From Thiobacillus sp. UBA2186 (lineage in GTDB: Bacteria > Pseudomonadota > Gammaproteobacteria > Burkholderiales > Thiobacillaceae): DNA of 28,931 nt. Position 1 is the stretch's first letter, and each line of letters begins with the position of its first letter. The notes beneath the pieces are model-generated. The model worked only from the letters and a program-made list of their open reading frames with translations. It was not told the origin of the DNA and ran no database searches. The DNA lies in assembly GCA_002327405.1 (NCBI GenBank), contig DCVO01000092.1, forward strand, positions 510 through 29,440. Reading direction: 5' to 3'. The position numbers and the translations under genes are program-made. Shown here piece by piece: positions 22,191 to 28,931 of this stretch.

Positions 22191-22511
22191 TCAGTTGCCG
22201 GCGGCAGCCAGCTTTTTGCGCGCCTCGTCCAGATCCCGGAAGGCGGTGACTGCGGCCTGCGCCACTTCCATGACCTTTTCCAGCCCGGCGGGGAGTTCCT
22301 CGGAGAGGTCGTGCAGGGCCATGCGCGCTTCCATGGCGCGGGCGTTGAGTTTCTTCACCTCGGCTTTGAGGGCTTCCTTGTCTTCCATTTCCACATTCCC
22401 TTTGATTTTCTTCAGCGACTCGGCGAAATATCGCTCGGTCTCCTCATCTTCGATCTGGTCGATCCAATGGGGTACGTCGACTTCCATTCCACGTTCGAGA
22501 ACGATAGCCAT
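22191..22511 (-). CDS. Nitrogen-fixation protein of the CCE_0567/DUF683 type with N-terminal extension
   Basis: Of its 106 residues, the last 65 or so (EALKAEVKKLNARAMEARM, ALHDLSEELPAGLEKVMEVA, then a helical end) match the small two-helix CCE_0567/DUF683 proteins found beside nifX. The first 40 residues (IVLERGMEVDVPHWIDQI, then EDEETERYFAESLKK) are not part of the usual short form. The start is supported by AAAGGAG seven bases before the ATG. The role is unknown; a metal-binding function has been proposed for relatives. Confidence 0.82.
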   Translation of the reverse strand: MAIVLERGMEVDVPHWIDQIEDEETERYFAESLKKIKGNVEMEDKEALKAEVKKLNARAMEARMALHDLSEELPAGLEKVMEVAQAAVTAFRDLDEARKKLAAAGN

Positions 22512-22535
22512 GATTTGCTCCTTTCTAGCCCGCTT

Positions 22536-22605
22536 CACGGGCGGTGAGGGGTGAGGCGTCAGGAGTGTCTGGCCTTTGCGCCTCACTCCTCTCTCCTCAC
22601 TTTCC
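22536..22605. repeat. Purine/pyrimidine-rich stem-loop in the DUF269-DUF683 gap
   Basis: GTGAGGGGTGAGGCG near 22537-22551 faces CGCCTCACTCCTCTCTCCTCAC near 22579-22600, forming an imperfect hairpin. The same TGAGG-type repeat occurs between the [2Fe-2S] ferredoxin gene and nifE. Confidence 0.65.
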
Positions 22606-23079
22606 TTAGCCATACTTGGCTGCCTCGGGAAACTGGTTGATCATGCCAACACCCGCCGCAACCTGTTTCTCGCCTTCCTCCGCGAGTTTTTCCATGCTCT
22701 CGAATCCGAATCGATGCACGTCCCGCAGTTGCTTGTTGACCACCACCAGGCGTCCGGCCAGCAGCACCATGCGGCCGAAGCCTTCGTGGTGCATTTTCAG
22801 CATGGGCGAAACCATGATGCCGCTCTGGCGCTCGATGGCCAGCCCGATGGCGTTGTAGTACAGCTCCAGGCGCCACAGGGTTTCCGGGTCGGGATCGCCG
22901 ATGATGGGCATTTCCCTGCGCTGTTCCCTGGTGATGATGTAGGGTTCCAGCAGCTTGGCGTCGCTCTTGCCTTCCCAGGCGCCGTGCGCATCCTGGGCGC
23001 GCCACTGCTTGATCAGTTCCTTGACGAACACCGACTCCATCGGATCGGCTTCGACGACTGCGGCTTGCGTGTTAGGCAT
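22606..23079 (-). CDS. NifX-associated nitrogen fixation protein (DUF269)
   Basis: The 157-residue protein matches the DUF269 family encoded next to nifX. Recognisable blocks are SVFVKELIKQWRAQDAHGAWE, ETLWRLELYYNAIGLAIE and MLKMHHEGFGRMVLLAGRLVV. It is soluble, with no Cys-rich motif. It starts four bases after nifX, so co-translation is likely. The biochemical role is unknown; its constant place in nif operons suggests help in FeMo-cofactor assembly or trafficking. Confidence 0.92.
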   Translation of the reverse strand: MPNTQAAVVEADPMESVFVKELIKQWRAQDAHGAWEGKSDAKLLEPYIITREQRREMPIIGDPDPETLWRLELYYNAIGLAIERQSGIMVSPMLKMHHEGFGRMVLLAGRLVVVNKQLRDVHRFGFESMEKLAEEGEKQVAAGVGMINQFPEAAKYG

Positions 23080-23083
23080 TTCC

Positions 23084-23488
23084 TTAAACCTCTTCTTCCT
23101 CGAAATCGAAACTTTTTTCCTGGCCTTTCTGGATGGCCTTGCGCAGCCACGGCGGCGGCGTGCCTTTCAGTACCCCCTGCAGCTTGACCAGGATCTCGTC
23201 GATCGCTTCCGGCTGCTGCACCTTGATGGGATGGATGTTGCTGGCCACCACGCGCGCCGCGCCGGAACCGCCGATCGCGGCCACGTAGAGAATCGCGCAG
23301 TCCTTGATCGCTTCCAGCTTGGGCGCGAGCTTGTCCTCGTTGCCGTCTTCCTGGAGGTCGCCGTCGAACACGATGGCCTCGACGAAACGCGAGTCGTCGG
23401 ACGACACGTCATAGATGGCGATGTTTTTCGCCCATCCGAAGTGGGCATCGACCCGCTTCATGTCCTGTGTGCAGAATGCGACTTTCAT
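23084..23488 (-). CDS. nifX: NifX, FeMo-cofactor precursor carrier
   Basis: The 134-residue protein belongs to the NifX/NifB-C-terminal/NafY cofactor-binding family. It starts MKVAFCTQDMKRVDAHFGWA, where DAHFG is the conserved His-containing motif, and continues YVAAIGGSGAARVVASNIHPIKV. It ends in an acidic tail (DFEEEEV). The ATG at 23488 is chosen for its GGAGG ribosome site; the frame is open further upstream without homology. It lies 37 bases after nifN. Confidence 0.94.
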   Translation of the reverse strand: MKVAFCTQDMKRVDAHFGWAKNIAIYDVSSDDSRFVEAIVFDGDLQEDGNEDKLAPKLEAIKDCAILYVAAIGGSGAARVVASNIHPIKVQQPEAIDEILVKLQGVLKGTPPPWLRKAIQKGQEKSFDFEEEEV

Positions 23489-23525
23489 ATAACCTCCGTT
23501 CAAAAAACTTTCACCCGTGCCGCTG

Positions 23526-24893
23526 TCAATGAGCCGCAGCCGACGAACAACTTCCACATGACGCTCCCTCGGATTCCGTATTTCTCCAGTCGTCCGGCAG
23601 CGGCTCGTGCGCCTCGGACATGAAGATGTTGGCGATCTGGAACAGCAGGTCGCGCGTGCCGCGATAGCCTGCCGTCACCTGATGCGCTGCGCCCAGGCGG
23701 TCGAACATGGGAATGCCCATGCGCAGGAAGGGAATATCCAGGCGCTCCGCCATCTGGCGGCCGTGAGAATGCGTGATCAACAGATCGCAGTCTTGCGAGC
23801 GGTTTTCCAGGTCTTCCAGGTCGCCGATCAGCACTTCCTGCGCCGGCAGTTTTTCCAGCAGCGGCGAAGCCGTGGTGGTCACCACCGCGGTCAGTTCCGC
23901 GCCCATGCCGGCGAGCAGATTGCCCACTCCCCACAAGAGGTCGGGCTCGGCGCCGATGGCGATCTTCTTGCCGCCGGTGTAGAAGTGCGCGTCGAGCATG
24001 GCGTCGACCAGCTGGCTGCGCTGGCGGCGGTATTTGTTGGGCGCGGGGCGGCCGGATTTTCCCGTGAGCAGGCTCATCAGGCGATCGCAGGCGTCGAGCC
24101 CGGTCAGCGTTTCCAGCACTTCGAAGGGCACGCCGCACTTGTCCTTGAGCATCTGCGCCGCGTCGCGCATGTGCTCGCCGATGGCGAGGGTGAATTCGGA
24201 GGCGCCGGTGATGCGCAACTCGGTCAGCGTGGTGCCGCCCAGCGTGGTGGGACTGAAGTTGTCGGGCACATGGCCGTCCATGGAGCCGGACAGGTCGGGC
24301 AGGATGACGGGCTTGAAGCCGAAGGCTTCGAAGATCTCGCGGATTTCCTCGATGTCGCCGGGGGTGAGCTGGCTGCCGGCGAGCACGTTGACCTGGCCGG
24401 CGATTTTCGGGCCGGGCTCGGCGAGTTCCTTCACCAGCTTGGCCACCGCCTTGGCCCAGCCGTCCTGGAAGGCGCCGACGTAGTCAGGGGTGGAGACGTA
24501 CACCACCGCGAGGTCGGCCAGTTCGGGATGCTTCTTGCGGATGATTTCGAGATAGCCGTCGACATCGTCGCCCTTGGTCTCGGTCAAACCCGTCGAGGCG
24601 ATGCCGATGATGGAAGGCTGGGCGCGCTTGTGGATGTTGAGGATGGCCTGCTCGACGTTGTCCATGCCGCCCATGATGGTGGTGGCCTCGTTCATGGCCG
24701 TGGTCTGCATCGGCACGGCTTCCTTGAAGTGGCGCACGAACAGCACCAGGCCGAAGGCGGTGCAGCCCTGCGAGCCATGCAGCGTGGGCATGCAGTTGTC
24801 CAGGCCCATGAAGGCCAGGGCGGCGCCGATGGGCGCGCTCATCTTGAGCGGATTGACCGCGCAGGATTTTTTCACATGAGTGACGCTGGCCAT
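23526..24893 (-). CDS. nifN: NifN, FeMo-cofactor scaffold beta subunit
   Basis: The 455-residue protein pairs with NifE in the scaffold on which the NifB cofactor matures to FeMo-cofactor. Family features are CAVNPLKMSAPIGAALAFMGLDNCMPTLHGSQGC with Cys11, Cys34 and Cys44, and FVRHFKEAVPMQTTAMNEATTIMGG. It is followed by GIASTGLTETKGDDVDGYL. It ends in a Cys-containing Ser/Ala tail (SCGSCSSAAAH). The ribosome site is weak (GGGAAA). It is separated from nifE by 23 bases, right after the repeat that forms the end of nifE. Confidence 0.95.
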   Translation of the reverse strand: MASVTHVKKSCAVNPLKMSAPIGAALAFMGLDNCMPTLHGSQGCTAFGLVLFVRHFKEAVPMQTTAMNEATTIMGGMDNVEQAILNIHKRAQPSIIGIASTGLTETKGDDVDGYLEIIRKKHPELADLAVVYVSTPDYVGAFQDGWAKAVAKLVKELAEPGPKIAGQVNVLAGSQLTPGDIEEIREIFEAFGFKPVILPDLSGSMDGHVPDNFSPTTLGGTTLTELRITGASEFTLAIGEHMRDAAQMLKDKCGVPFEVLETLTGLDACDRLMSLLTGKSGRPAPNKYRRQRSQLVDAMLDAHFYTGGKKIAIGAEPDLLWGVGNLLAGMGAELTAVVTTTASPLLEKLPAQEVLIGDLEDLENRSQDCDLLITHSHGRQMAERLDIPFLRMGIPMFDRLGAAHQVTAGYRGTRDLLFQIANIFMSEAHEPLPDDWRNTESEGASCGSCSSAAAH

Positions 24894-24916
24894 ATCAATT
24901 TCCCAAAAAATTCAAA

Positions 24917-26392
24917 TCAAGCCACAGAGGTCACAGAGGGCACAGAGTAAAGACCACCCCCAAACTTCTCTGTGTGCTCTGTGTTCTCTGTGGCTGGCTT
25001 TTTCTCACTTTGCATTTCCCAGGGCGCAGGCCTTCTCACCTGTTCCCACATCGGGTTGTACAGGGACTTGTCGATTTCCCGCACCAGCGTCACCATGCCG
25101 CTGTAGCCGGCGTAGGCGTGGTGGCGCTCCTGGTTGATGTCGAGCCAGGGCATCTTGGCCTTGAGCGCGACGAACTGGGAGCGGCCGCCGGAGAGCATGA
25201 TGTCGGCCTGGGCGTCCTTCAGCATCTTGTACATCTCGCGCGGGGTCATGTCGTCGATCATGTGGGCGTCCTCGCCCATGAGTTCCTTGATCTTCTGCTT
25301 GTCCTCCAGCGTGGATTTCTTCACGCTGGTGCCGACGATTTCCATGCCGACTTCCTGCAGCGCCGACACCACCGACCAGGACTTCACGCCGCCGGTGATG
25401 AGCAGCACCTTCACGCCCTTGAGGCGATCCTTGTAGGGTTCCATGGCCTGCCAGAAGGCGGCTTCCTCGCGCTGGATGATGGCCTCGGTGCGTTCCAGCA
25501 GCTCGGCCGGCGCGCCCTTGTCCACCAGCAGCCTGGCGATGTTGCGCAGGGAGTCGCTCATGTCGGTGATGCCGTAGAACGAACCCTCGAAGAAGGGAAT
25601 CCGGTAGCGCTCGTCCATCTTGCGCGCGATGTTGATCATGGCCTTGGAGCAGACCATCATCGCCGCCCTGGCGCGATGGCTGCAGGCGACTTCCTTGTAC
25701 TTGGCGTCGCCGGATATGCAGGACAGGATGCGCACGCCCATCTCGTCCAGCAGCGGCTTCACCTGCCACAGTTCACCCGCGAGGTTGTACTCGCCGATGA
25801 TGTTGATGTCGTAGGGCGTGGTGTATTCGGGCTCTTCGGTGCCGATCACGTAGTCGAGCATCGCCTCGCCGGCGAGCTTGTTGCCCAGGTTCTTGTTGCC
25901 CACGAAGCCGGGGGCGTTGACCGGAATCACCGGCTTGCCGAATTTGGCGGTGGCGGCCTTGCACACCGCCTCGATGTCGTCGCCGATGAGGGCGGTGACG
26001 CAGGTTTGATACACGAAGATGGCGGGCGGATCGTATTTCTCTATGATCTCCTTCACCGACTTGAACAGGCGCTTTTCGCCGCCGTAGACCACGTCGAGTT
26101 CGTTGATGTCGGTGGTGAAGCCGGTGCGGTACAGCCGCGAGCCGGAGGACTTGGCGCCGCGGTTGTCCCAGGAGTTGCCCTCGCATGCTATGGGGCCGTG
26201 CACCAGATGGGCCACGTCGGTGATCGGCTGCAGCGCGATCTTGGCGCCGTCGAAGGCGCAGCCGCCGGCCGCCGCGCCGGGCGCGAGCTGCTTGGTGCAG
26301 CCCTTCTTGCGGTCCTTCTCGGACTTCGCCTGGTTCTTGCCGCAGGCGGGTTCGTCGAAGACTTCCTGAACTTTTTTCGACAGCGCATCCAT
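24917..26392 (-). CDS. nifE: NifE, FeMo-cofactor scaffold alpha subunit, with repeat-derived C-terminal extension
   Basis: The 491-residue protein is the NifD-like half of the NifEN scaffold. Expected Cys are present: Cys45 (GGCAFDGA), Cys70 (GPIACEGN) and Cys131 (YQTCVTALIGDD). Conserved blocks such as NIIGEYNLAGELWQVKPLLDEMGVRI and HAYAGYSGMVTLVREIDKSLYNPMWEQVRRPAPWE follow. After that normal ending, about 28 residues (KKPATENTEHTEKFGGGLYS, then VPSVTSVA) are encoded by an intergenic CACAGAG-type inverted repeat. The tail is probably unstructured and non-functional. It lies 97 bases after the [2Fe-2S] ferredoxin gene, the gap holding another hairpin repeat. Confidence 0.94.
   Translation of the reverse strand: MDALSKKVQEVFDEPACGKNQAKSEKDRKKGCTKQLAPGAAAGGCAFDGAKIALQPITDVAHLVHGPIACEGNSWDNRGAKSSGSRLYRTGFTTDINELDVVYGGEKRLFKSVKEIIEKYDPPAIFVYQTCVTALIGDDIEAVCKAATAKFGKPVIPVNAPGFVGNKNLGNKLAGEAMLDYVIGTEEPEYTTPYDINIIGEYNLAGELWQVKPLLDEMGVRILSCISGDAKYKEVACSHRARAAMMVCSKAMINIARKMDERYRIPFFEGSFYGITDMSDSLRNIARLLVDKGAPAELLERTEAIIQREEAAFWQAMEPYKDRLKGVKVLLITGGVKSWSVVSALQEVGMEIVGTSVKKSTLEDKQKIKELMGEDAHMIDDMTPREMYKMLKDAQADIMLSGGRSQFVALKAKMPWLDINQERHHAYAGYSGMVTLVREIDKSLYNPMWEQVRRPAPWEMQSEKKPATENTEHTEKFGGGLYSVPSVTSVA
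24921..24994. repeat. CACAGAG-type inverted repeat (ENTEHTE repeat) at the nifE end
   Basis: Three CACAGAG blocks (24923-24929, 24932-24938, 24941-24947) are matched by three CTCTGTG blocks (24968-24974, 24977-24983, 24986-24992), making a stepped hairpin with a 20-base loop. Translated in the nifE frame it reads ENTEHTE, the signature of a dispersed bacterial repeat. It lies inside the nifE reading frame. Confidence 0.85.
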
Positions 26393-26401
26393 AAAAACCC
26401 C

Positions 26402-26476
26402 CGTAAGGAGTTAGGGGTGAGGAGAGAGGAGGTGAAATGCTGGGGTTTTACGCCTCACGCCTCACTCCTCACGTCT
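26402..26476. repeat. TGAGG-type stem-loop between ferredoxin gene and nifE
   Basis: AGGGGTGAGGAGAGAGG near 26413-26429 faces CCTCACGCCTCACTCCTCACG near 26452-26473. The 97-base gap also contains the nifE ribosome site. It resembles the repeat at 22536-22605. Confidence 0.65.
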
Positions 26477-26489
26477 CACACTCGTCCGC

Positions 26490-26831
26490 TTAAAAGCGCA
26501 CGACTATTTCCTCGTCGCGCACGATGAACTGACAGGCCAGCCGCCAGGGTGGCGGGATGTCCTTCAGTTCCGCGTCGGCGATCTGTTCCTTGCTGATCTT
26601 GCCGGCCAGTTTCAATGCCACCTTTTCCTTCTCGGTCAGATGCGTCGCCAGCGGCTGCTTGCCCGACAGCACATCCACCTGCACCGCGCAGGAACCGCAC
26701 TCGCCGTTCTCGCACTCGAAGTGCAGCGGCACCTTGTTCTTCTGCGCCACCGACAGCAGCGTCGCGCCGGCTGCGGCATAGACCGTCATATCCTTGGACA
26801 TTGCCGGCGATGAAAATGTGATGTTTGCCAT
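26490..26831 (-). CDS. [2Fe-2S] ferredoxin resembling Shethna protein II (FeSII)
   Basis: The 113-residue protein has plant-type [2Fe-2S] ligands Cys40, Cys45, Cys48 (FECENGECGSC) and a distant Cys100 (RLACQFIV). The opening ITFSSPAM, the segment LTEKEKVALKLAGKISKEQ and the end DIPPPWRLACQFIVRDEEIVV resemble, as I recall it, the Azotobacter FeSII protein that locks nitrogenase in an O2-protected complex. It lies between nifK and nifE, so it is co-expressed with nitrogenase. The start is supported by AAGGA eight bases before the ATG. It could instead be an ordinary electron-carrier ferredoxin; the assignment to FeSII is likely but rests on pattern recognition. Confidence 0.85.
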   Translation of the reverse strand: MANITFSSPAMSKDMTVYAAAGATLLSVAQKNKVPLHFECENGECGSCAVQVDVLSGKQPLATHLTEKEKVALKLAGKISKEQIADAELKDIPPPWRLACQFIVRDEEIVVRF

Positions 26832-26876
26832 TTGAGTTCCTTCTGCCAGGGGTCGGGCGCAGCGGTCGGGGTTTAA

Positions 26877-26900
26877 CCCTTCCCCCTTCACCCTTCCCCC
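26877..26900 (-). repeat. G-run repeat after nifK (potential G-quadruplex)
   Basis: On the coding (minus) strand four runs of three to five G are spaced by two to four bases, in the gap between nifK and the ferredoxin gene. It repeats the GGGTGAAGGG unit found between nifD and nifK. Confidence 0.7.
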
Positions 26901-26908
26901 TTCACTGC

Positions 26909-28447
26909 TTAACGAATGATGTCGTAGCTGTAGTCGGTCTTCGCCGGGATGATGGTGTTCTTGTCCATCTCGTCGAAGATCTTGTCGAGAATCCAGACCA
27001 GCACGTTCATCGCGCCCTGGTAGCCCCACACCGGATAGCGGTGGTGGTGGTGGCGGTCGAACACGGGGAAGCCGATGCGGATCAGCGGTGTGCCGGTGTC
27101 GCGCTCCAGGTACTTGCCGTAGGTGTTGCCGATCAGGAAGTCGACGGGCTCGGTGTTGAGCAGCGAACGCATGTGCCACAGGTCGCGGCCGGGATAGGCC
27201 TTGCAGTCCTTGCCGAAGGGCGAGCTGTCGAACAGGGCCTGCATCCTGGCTTCCCATTCCTTGCCGCCGTTGGTGGACAGCACGTGCACCGGCTCGGCGC
27301 CCAGTTCCATCAGGAAGCCGGCCAGGCCCAGGCACAGGTCGGGGTCGCCGTAGATGGCGAACTTCTTGCCGTGGATATGCGCGCTGGAGTCGGCGATGGC
27401 GTCGACCAGGCGGCCGCGCTCCTTGGTCAGCTCGGCGGGAATCGGCTTGCCGGTGAGGTGGGCGATTTCCATCAGGAACTTGTCGGTTGCAGCCACGCCC
27501 ACGGGGTGGTTGAAGGCCATGACTTCCTGGCCGGTTTCCTTGATGTAGCCCAGGGTCTTCTCGGTGCAGAACTCCTGCATGGACACGGTGGCCTTGGCGT
27601 TGAGCGCGGCCTTGGCATCGTCCAGCTTGGTGCCGCCGTCGTACATGCGGAACTCGCCGTCGGCCGGGGTATCCCACACGTCGCTGTTGTCGGCGAGGAT
27701 GGTGTAGCCCACGCCCATCAGGTCGAAGATGCGCTTGATTTCGCGCAGGTTGCCGACGGTGTAGCCGTCGAAGCCGCCGATGAAGTTGATCTTGGTGTTG
27801 GGGGTGCGCTCCTTGCCTTCCCAGAAGTGGGTGACGATGCCGCGCAGGGCGTTGTCGTAGCCGGTGATGTGGCTGCCGACGAAGGCCGGGGTGTGGGCAT
27901 AGGGCACGTCGAAGTCTTCCGGCACGCTGCCCTTGGCCTTGGCGTTCTGGATGAAGCCGTTGAGGTCGTCGCCGATCACCTCCGCCATGCAGGTGGTGGA
28001 GACCGCGATCATCTTCGGCTTGTACATGTTGTAGGTGTTGGCCAGGCCGTCGATCATGTTGTTGAGGCCGCCGAACACCGCCGCGTCTTCCGTCATGGAA
28101 GAGGACACGCAGGAGGCGGGCTCCTTGAAGTGGCGGCTGAAATGGCTGCGGTAGTAGGCCACGCAGCCCTGCGAGCCGTGCACGAAGGGCATGGTGCTTT
28201 CGAAGCCGACGGCGGCGAACACCGCGCCCAGCGGCTGGCAGGCCTTGGCCGGGTTCACGGTCAGGGCTTCGCGGGCGAAGTTCTTCTCGCGGTATTCCCA
28301 GCTCTTGGTCCACTCGCGCACTTCCTCCACCTTCTCGGCGGGGTGCGCGAATTCGAAGTTCTTCTTCTTGTTCTCGAACATCTCCACGTATTCCGGGCCG
28401 CGGAACAGGTTGAAGTGGTCGATCACGTTCTTTACATTCTGAGTCAT
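26909..28447 (-). CDS. nifK: Nitrogenase MoFe protein beta subunit NifK
   Basis: The 512-residue subunit carries half of each P-cluster. Ligands are Cys70 (PAKACQPLGA), Cys95 (HGSQGCVAYYRSHF) and Cys153 (STTCMAEVIGDD), the same numbering as the classical Azotobacter enzyme. It pairs with NifD to reduce N2 with electrons from NifH. FDRHHHHRYPVWGYQGA near the C-terminus is typical. Upstream, a 112-base gap separates it from nifD and contains a G-run/C-run repeat. No nifT follows; the next gene is the FeSII-like ferredoxin. Confidence 0.98.
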   Translation of the reverse strand: MTQNVKNVIDHFNLFRGPEYVEMFENKKKNFEFAHPAEKVEEVREWTKSWEYREKNFAREALTVNPAKACQPLGAVFAAVGFESTMPFVHGSQGCVAYYRSHFSRHFKEPASCVSSSMTEDAAVFGGLNNMIDGLANTYNMYKPKMIAVSTTCMAEVIGDDLNGFIQNAKAKGSVPEDFDVPYAHTPAFVGSHITGYDNALRGIVTHFWEGKERTPNTKINFIGGFDGYTVGNLREIKRIFDLMGVGYTILADNSDVWDTPADGEFRMYDGGTKLDDAKAALNAKATVSMQEFCTEKTLGYIKETGQEVMAFNHPVGVAATDKFLMEIAHLTGKPIPAELTKERGRLVDAIADSSAHIHGKKFAIYGDPDLCLGLAGFLMELGAEPVHVLSTNGGKEWEARMQALFDSSPFGKDCKAYPGRDLWHMRSLLNTEPVDFLIGNTYGKYLERDTGTPLIRIGFPVFDRHHHHRYPVWGYQGAMNVLVWILDKIFDEMDKNTIIPAKTDYSYDIIR

Positions 28448-28467
28448 TTCATTACTCCTAAAAATCA

Positions 28468-28554
28468 GGGAAGGGTGAAGGGTGAAGGGTGAAGGGTTTG
28501 GTTATCGGGGTTACGGGCCATTCCACCCTTCCCCCTTCTCCCTTCCCCCTTCCC
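28468..28554. repeat. GGGTGAA tandem repeat and facing C-rich arm between nifD and nifK
   Basis: Five GGG runs at 28468-28496, mostly as GGGTGAA units, face five C-runs at 28526-28554 across about 29 bases. The two arms can pair as a hairpin. Either strand can also form a G-quadruplex: the plus strand from the left arm, the mRNA-like strand from the right arm. It fills most of the intergenic space. Confidence 0.75.
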
Positions 28555-28559
28555 GCATT

Positions 28560-28931
28560 TCACTTCCACGGGGTCTTGGTCAGGCCCCACACCGGGTTGT
28601 TGATGGCCATGTCCATGTCGCGGGCGAAGATGGCGAAGCCGTCGTAGCCGTGGTACGGACCCGAGTAGTCCCAGCTGTGCATCTGGCGGAAGGGCACGCC
28701 CATTTTCTGGAACACGTACTTTTCCTTGATGCCGGAGCCGACCAGGTCGGGCTGGACCTTCTCGACAAACTTCTCGAATTCGTAGCCGGTGACGTCGTCG
28801 TAGATCAGCGTGCCGTCTTTGACATAATGAGTAGTGCGCTGGTAGTCGTCGTTGTGGCCGAACTCGTAGCCGGTGCCGACGATGTTCATGCCCAGGTCCT
28901 CGTAGGCGCCGATCACGTGGCGCGGACGCAG
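28560..28931 (-). CDS. nifD: Nitrogenase MoFe protein alpha subunit NifD, C-terminal part
   Basis: The last 123 residues of NifD; the gene continues beyond the right edge, so the start is not visible. The segment MHSWDYSGPYHGYDGF holds the His that ligates the molybdenum of FeMo-cofactor (His442 in Azotobacter numbering). It ends NPVWGLTKTPWK. It is followed by nifK after a repeat-filled gap. nifH presumably lies further upstream (to the right), outside the window. Confidence 0.97.
   Translation of the reverse strand: MRPRHVIGAYEDLGMNIVGTGYEFGHNDDYQRTTHYVKDGTLIYDDVTGYEFEKFVEKVQPDLVGSGIKEKYVFQKMGVPFRQMHSWDYSGPYHGYDGFAIFARDMDMAINNPVWGLTKTPWK

Noticed and set aside
24921..24994. Rho-independent terminator between nifE and nifN
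   Set aside because: The hairpin has a 20-base loop, no T-tract on the transcribed side, and lies inside the nifE reading frame.
26490..28313. A 607-residue frame ending in the [2Fe-2S] ferredoxin
   Set aside because: The upstream part is a shadow of nifK; the ferredoxin has its own ribosome site and ATG at 26831.
28468..28496. CRISPR-like short tandem repeats
   Set aside because: The units are only seven bases with no spacers and no cas genes; it is a simple G-rich tandem repeat.

Overview
The window comes from a high-GC proteobacterium, most likely a betaproteobacterium that can live on H2 and fix N2 (Rhodocyclales/Nitrosomonadales-like; the lineage is inferred from gene content and order, not from a search). 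Every supported gene lies on the minus strand, so transcription runs from high to low coordinates. There is no rRNA, tRNA, CRISPR array, transposase or integrase.

Right part (about 21.2-28.9 kb): a nitrogenase block in the order nifD (3' part only), nifK, a [2Fe-2S] ferredoxin resembling the nitrogenase-protecting Shethna protein II, nifE, nifN, nifX, a NifX-associated DUF269 protein, a CCE_0567/DUF683-like protein, a nif-type 4Fe-4S ferredoxin and nifQ. It encodes the MoFe protein, the scaffold and carriers for FeMo-cofactor, and molybdenum delivery. Five of its junctions carry purine/pyrimidine-rich stem-loop repeats, and one of these extends the NifE C-terminus.

Middle (17.8-21.2 kb): modE-modA-modB-modC, the molybdate-responsive regulator and high-affinity ABC importer, behind a palindrome that looks like a ModE operator. 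It sits next to nifQ and would supply Mo to nitrogenase. Then comes a hipB-hipA toxin-antitoxin-like pair (16.1-17.7 kb) with its own sigma70-like promoter and palindromic operators.

Left part (0.3-15.9 kb): an uptake [NiFe]-hydrogenase locus. A hoxJ sensor kinase is followed by a sigma54-type promoter and then hoxK-hoxG-hoxZ (O2-tolerant membrane-bound hydrogenase with cytochrome b), hoxM-hoxL-hoxO-hupE-hoxQ-hoxR-hoxT-hoxV (maturation and nickel uptake), hypA-hypB-hypC, hoxA (NtrC-type activator) and hoxB-hoxC (H2-sensing regulatory hydrogenase). HoxBC, HoxJ and HoxA form a complete H2-sensing circuit acting on the hoxK promoter. hypD, hypE and hypF are absent here and must be elsewhere. Physiologically, the hydrogenase can recycle H2 released by nitrogenase.

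The most unusual structures are: (i) three direct copies of the 3' end of modC (its Mop-domain tail) that bracket first hipBA and then the whole hydrogenase locus, resembling serial insertion at one site; (ii) a 262-bp element with perfect 31-bp inverted ends wedged between hypA and hypB, one end supplying the hypA stop codon; (iii) the family of G-rich hairpins punctuating the nif operon.
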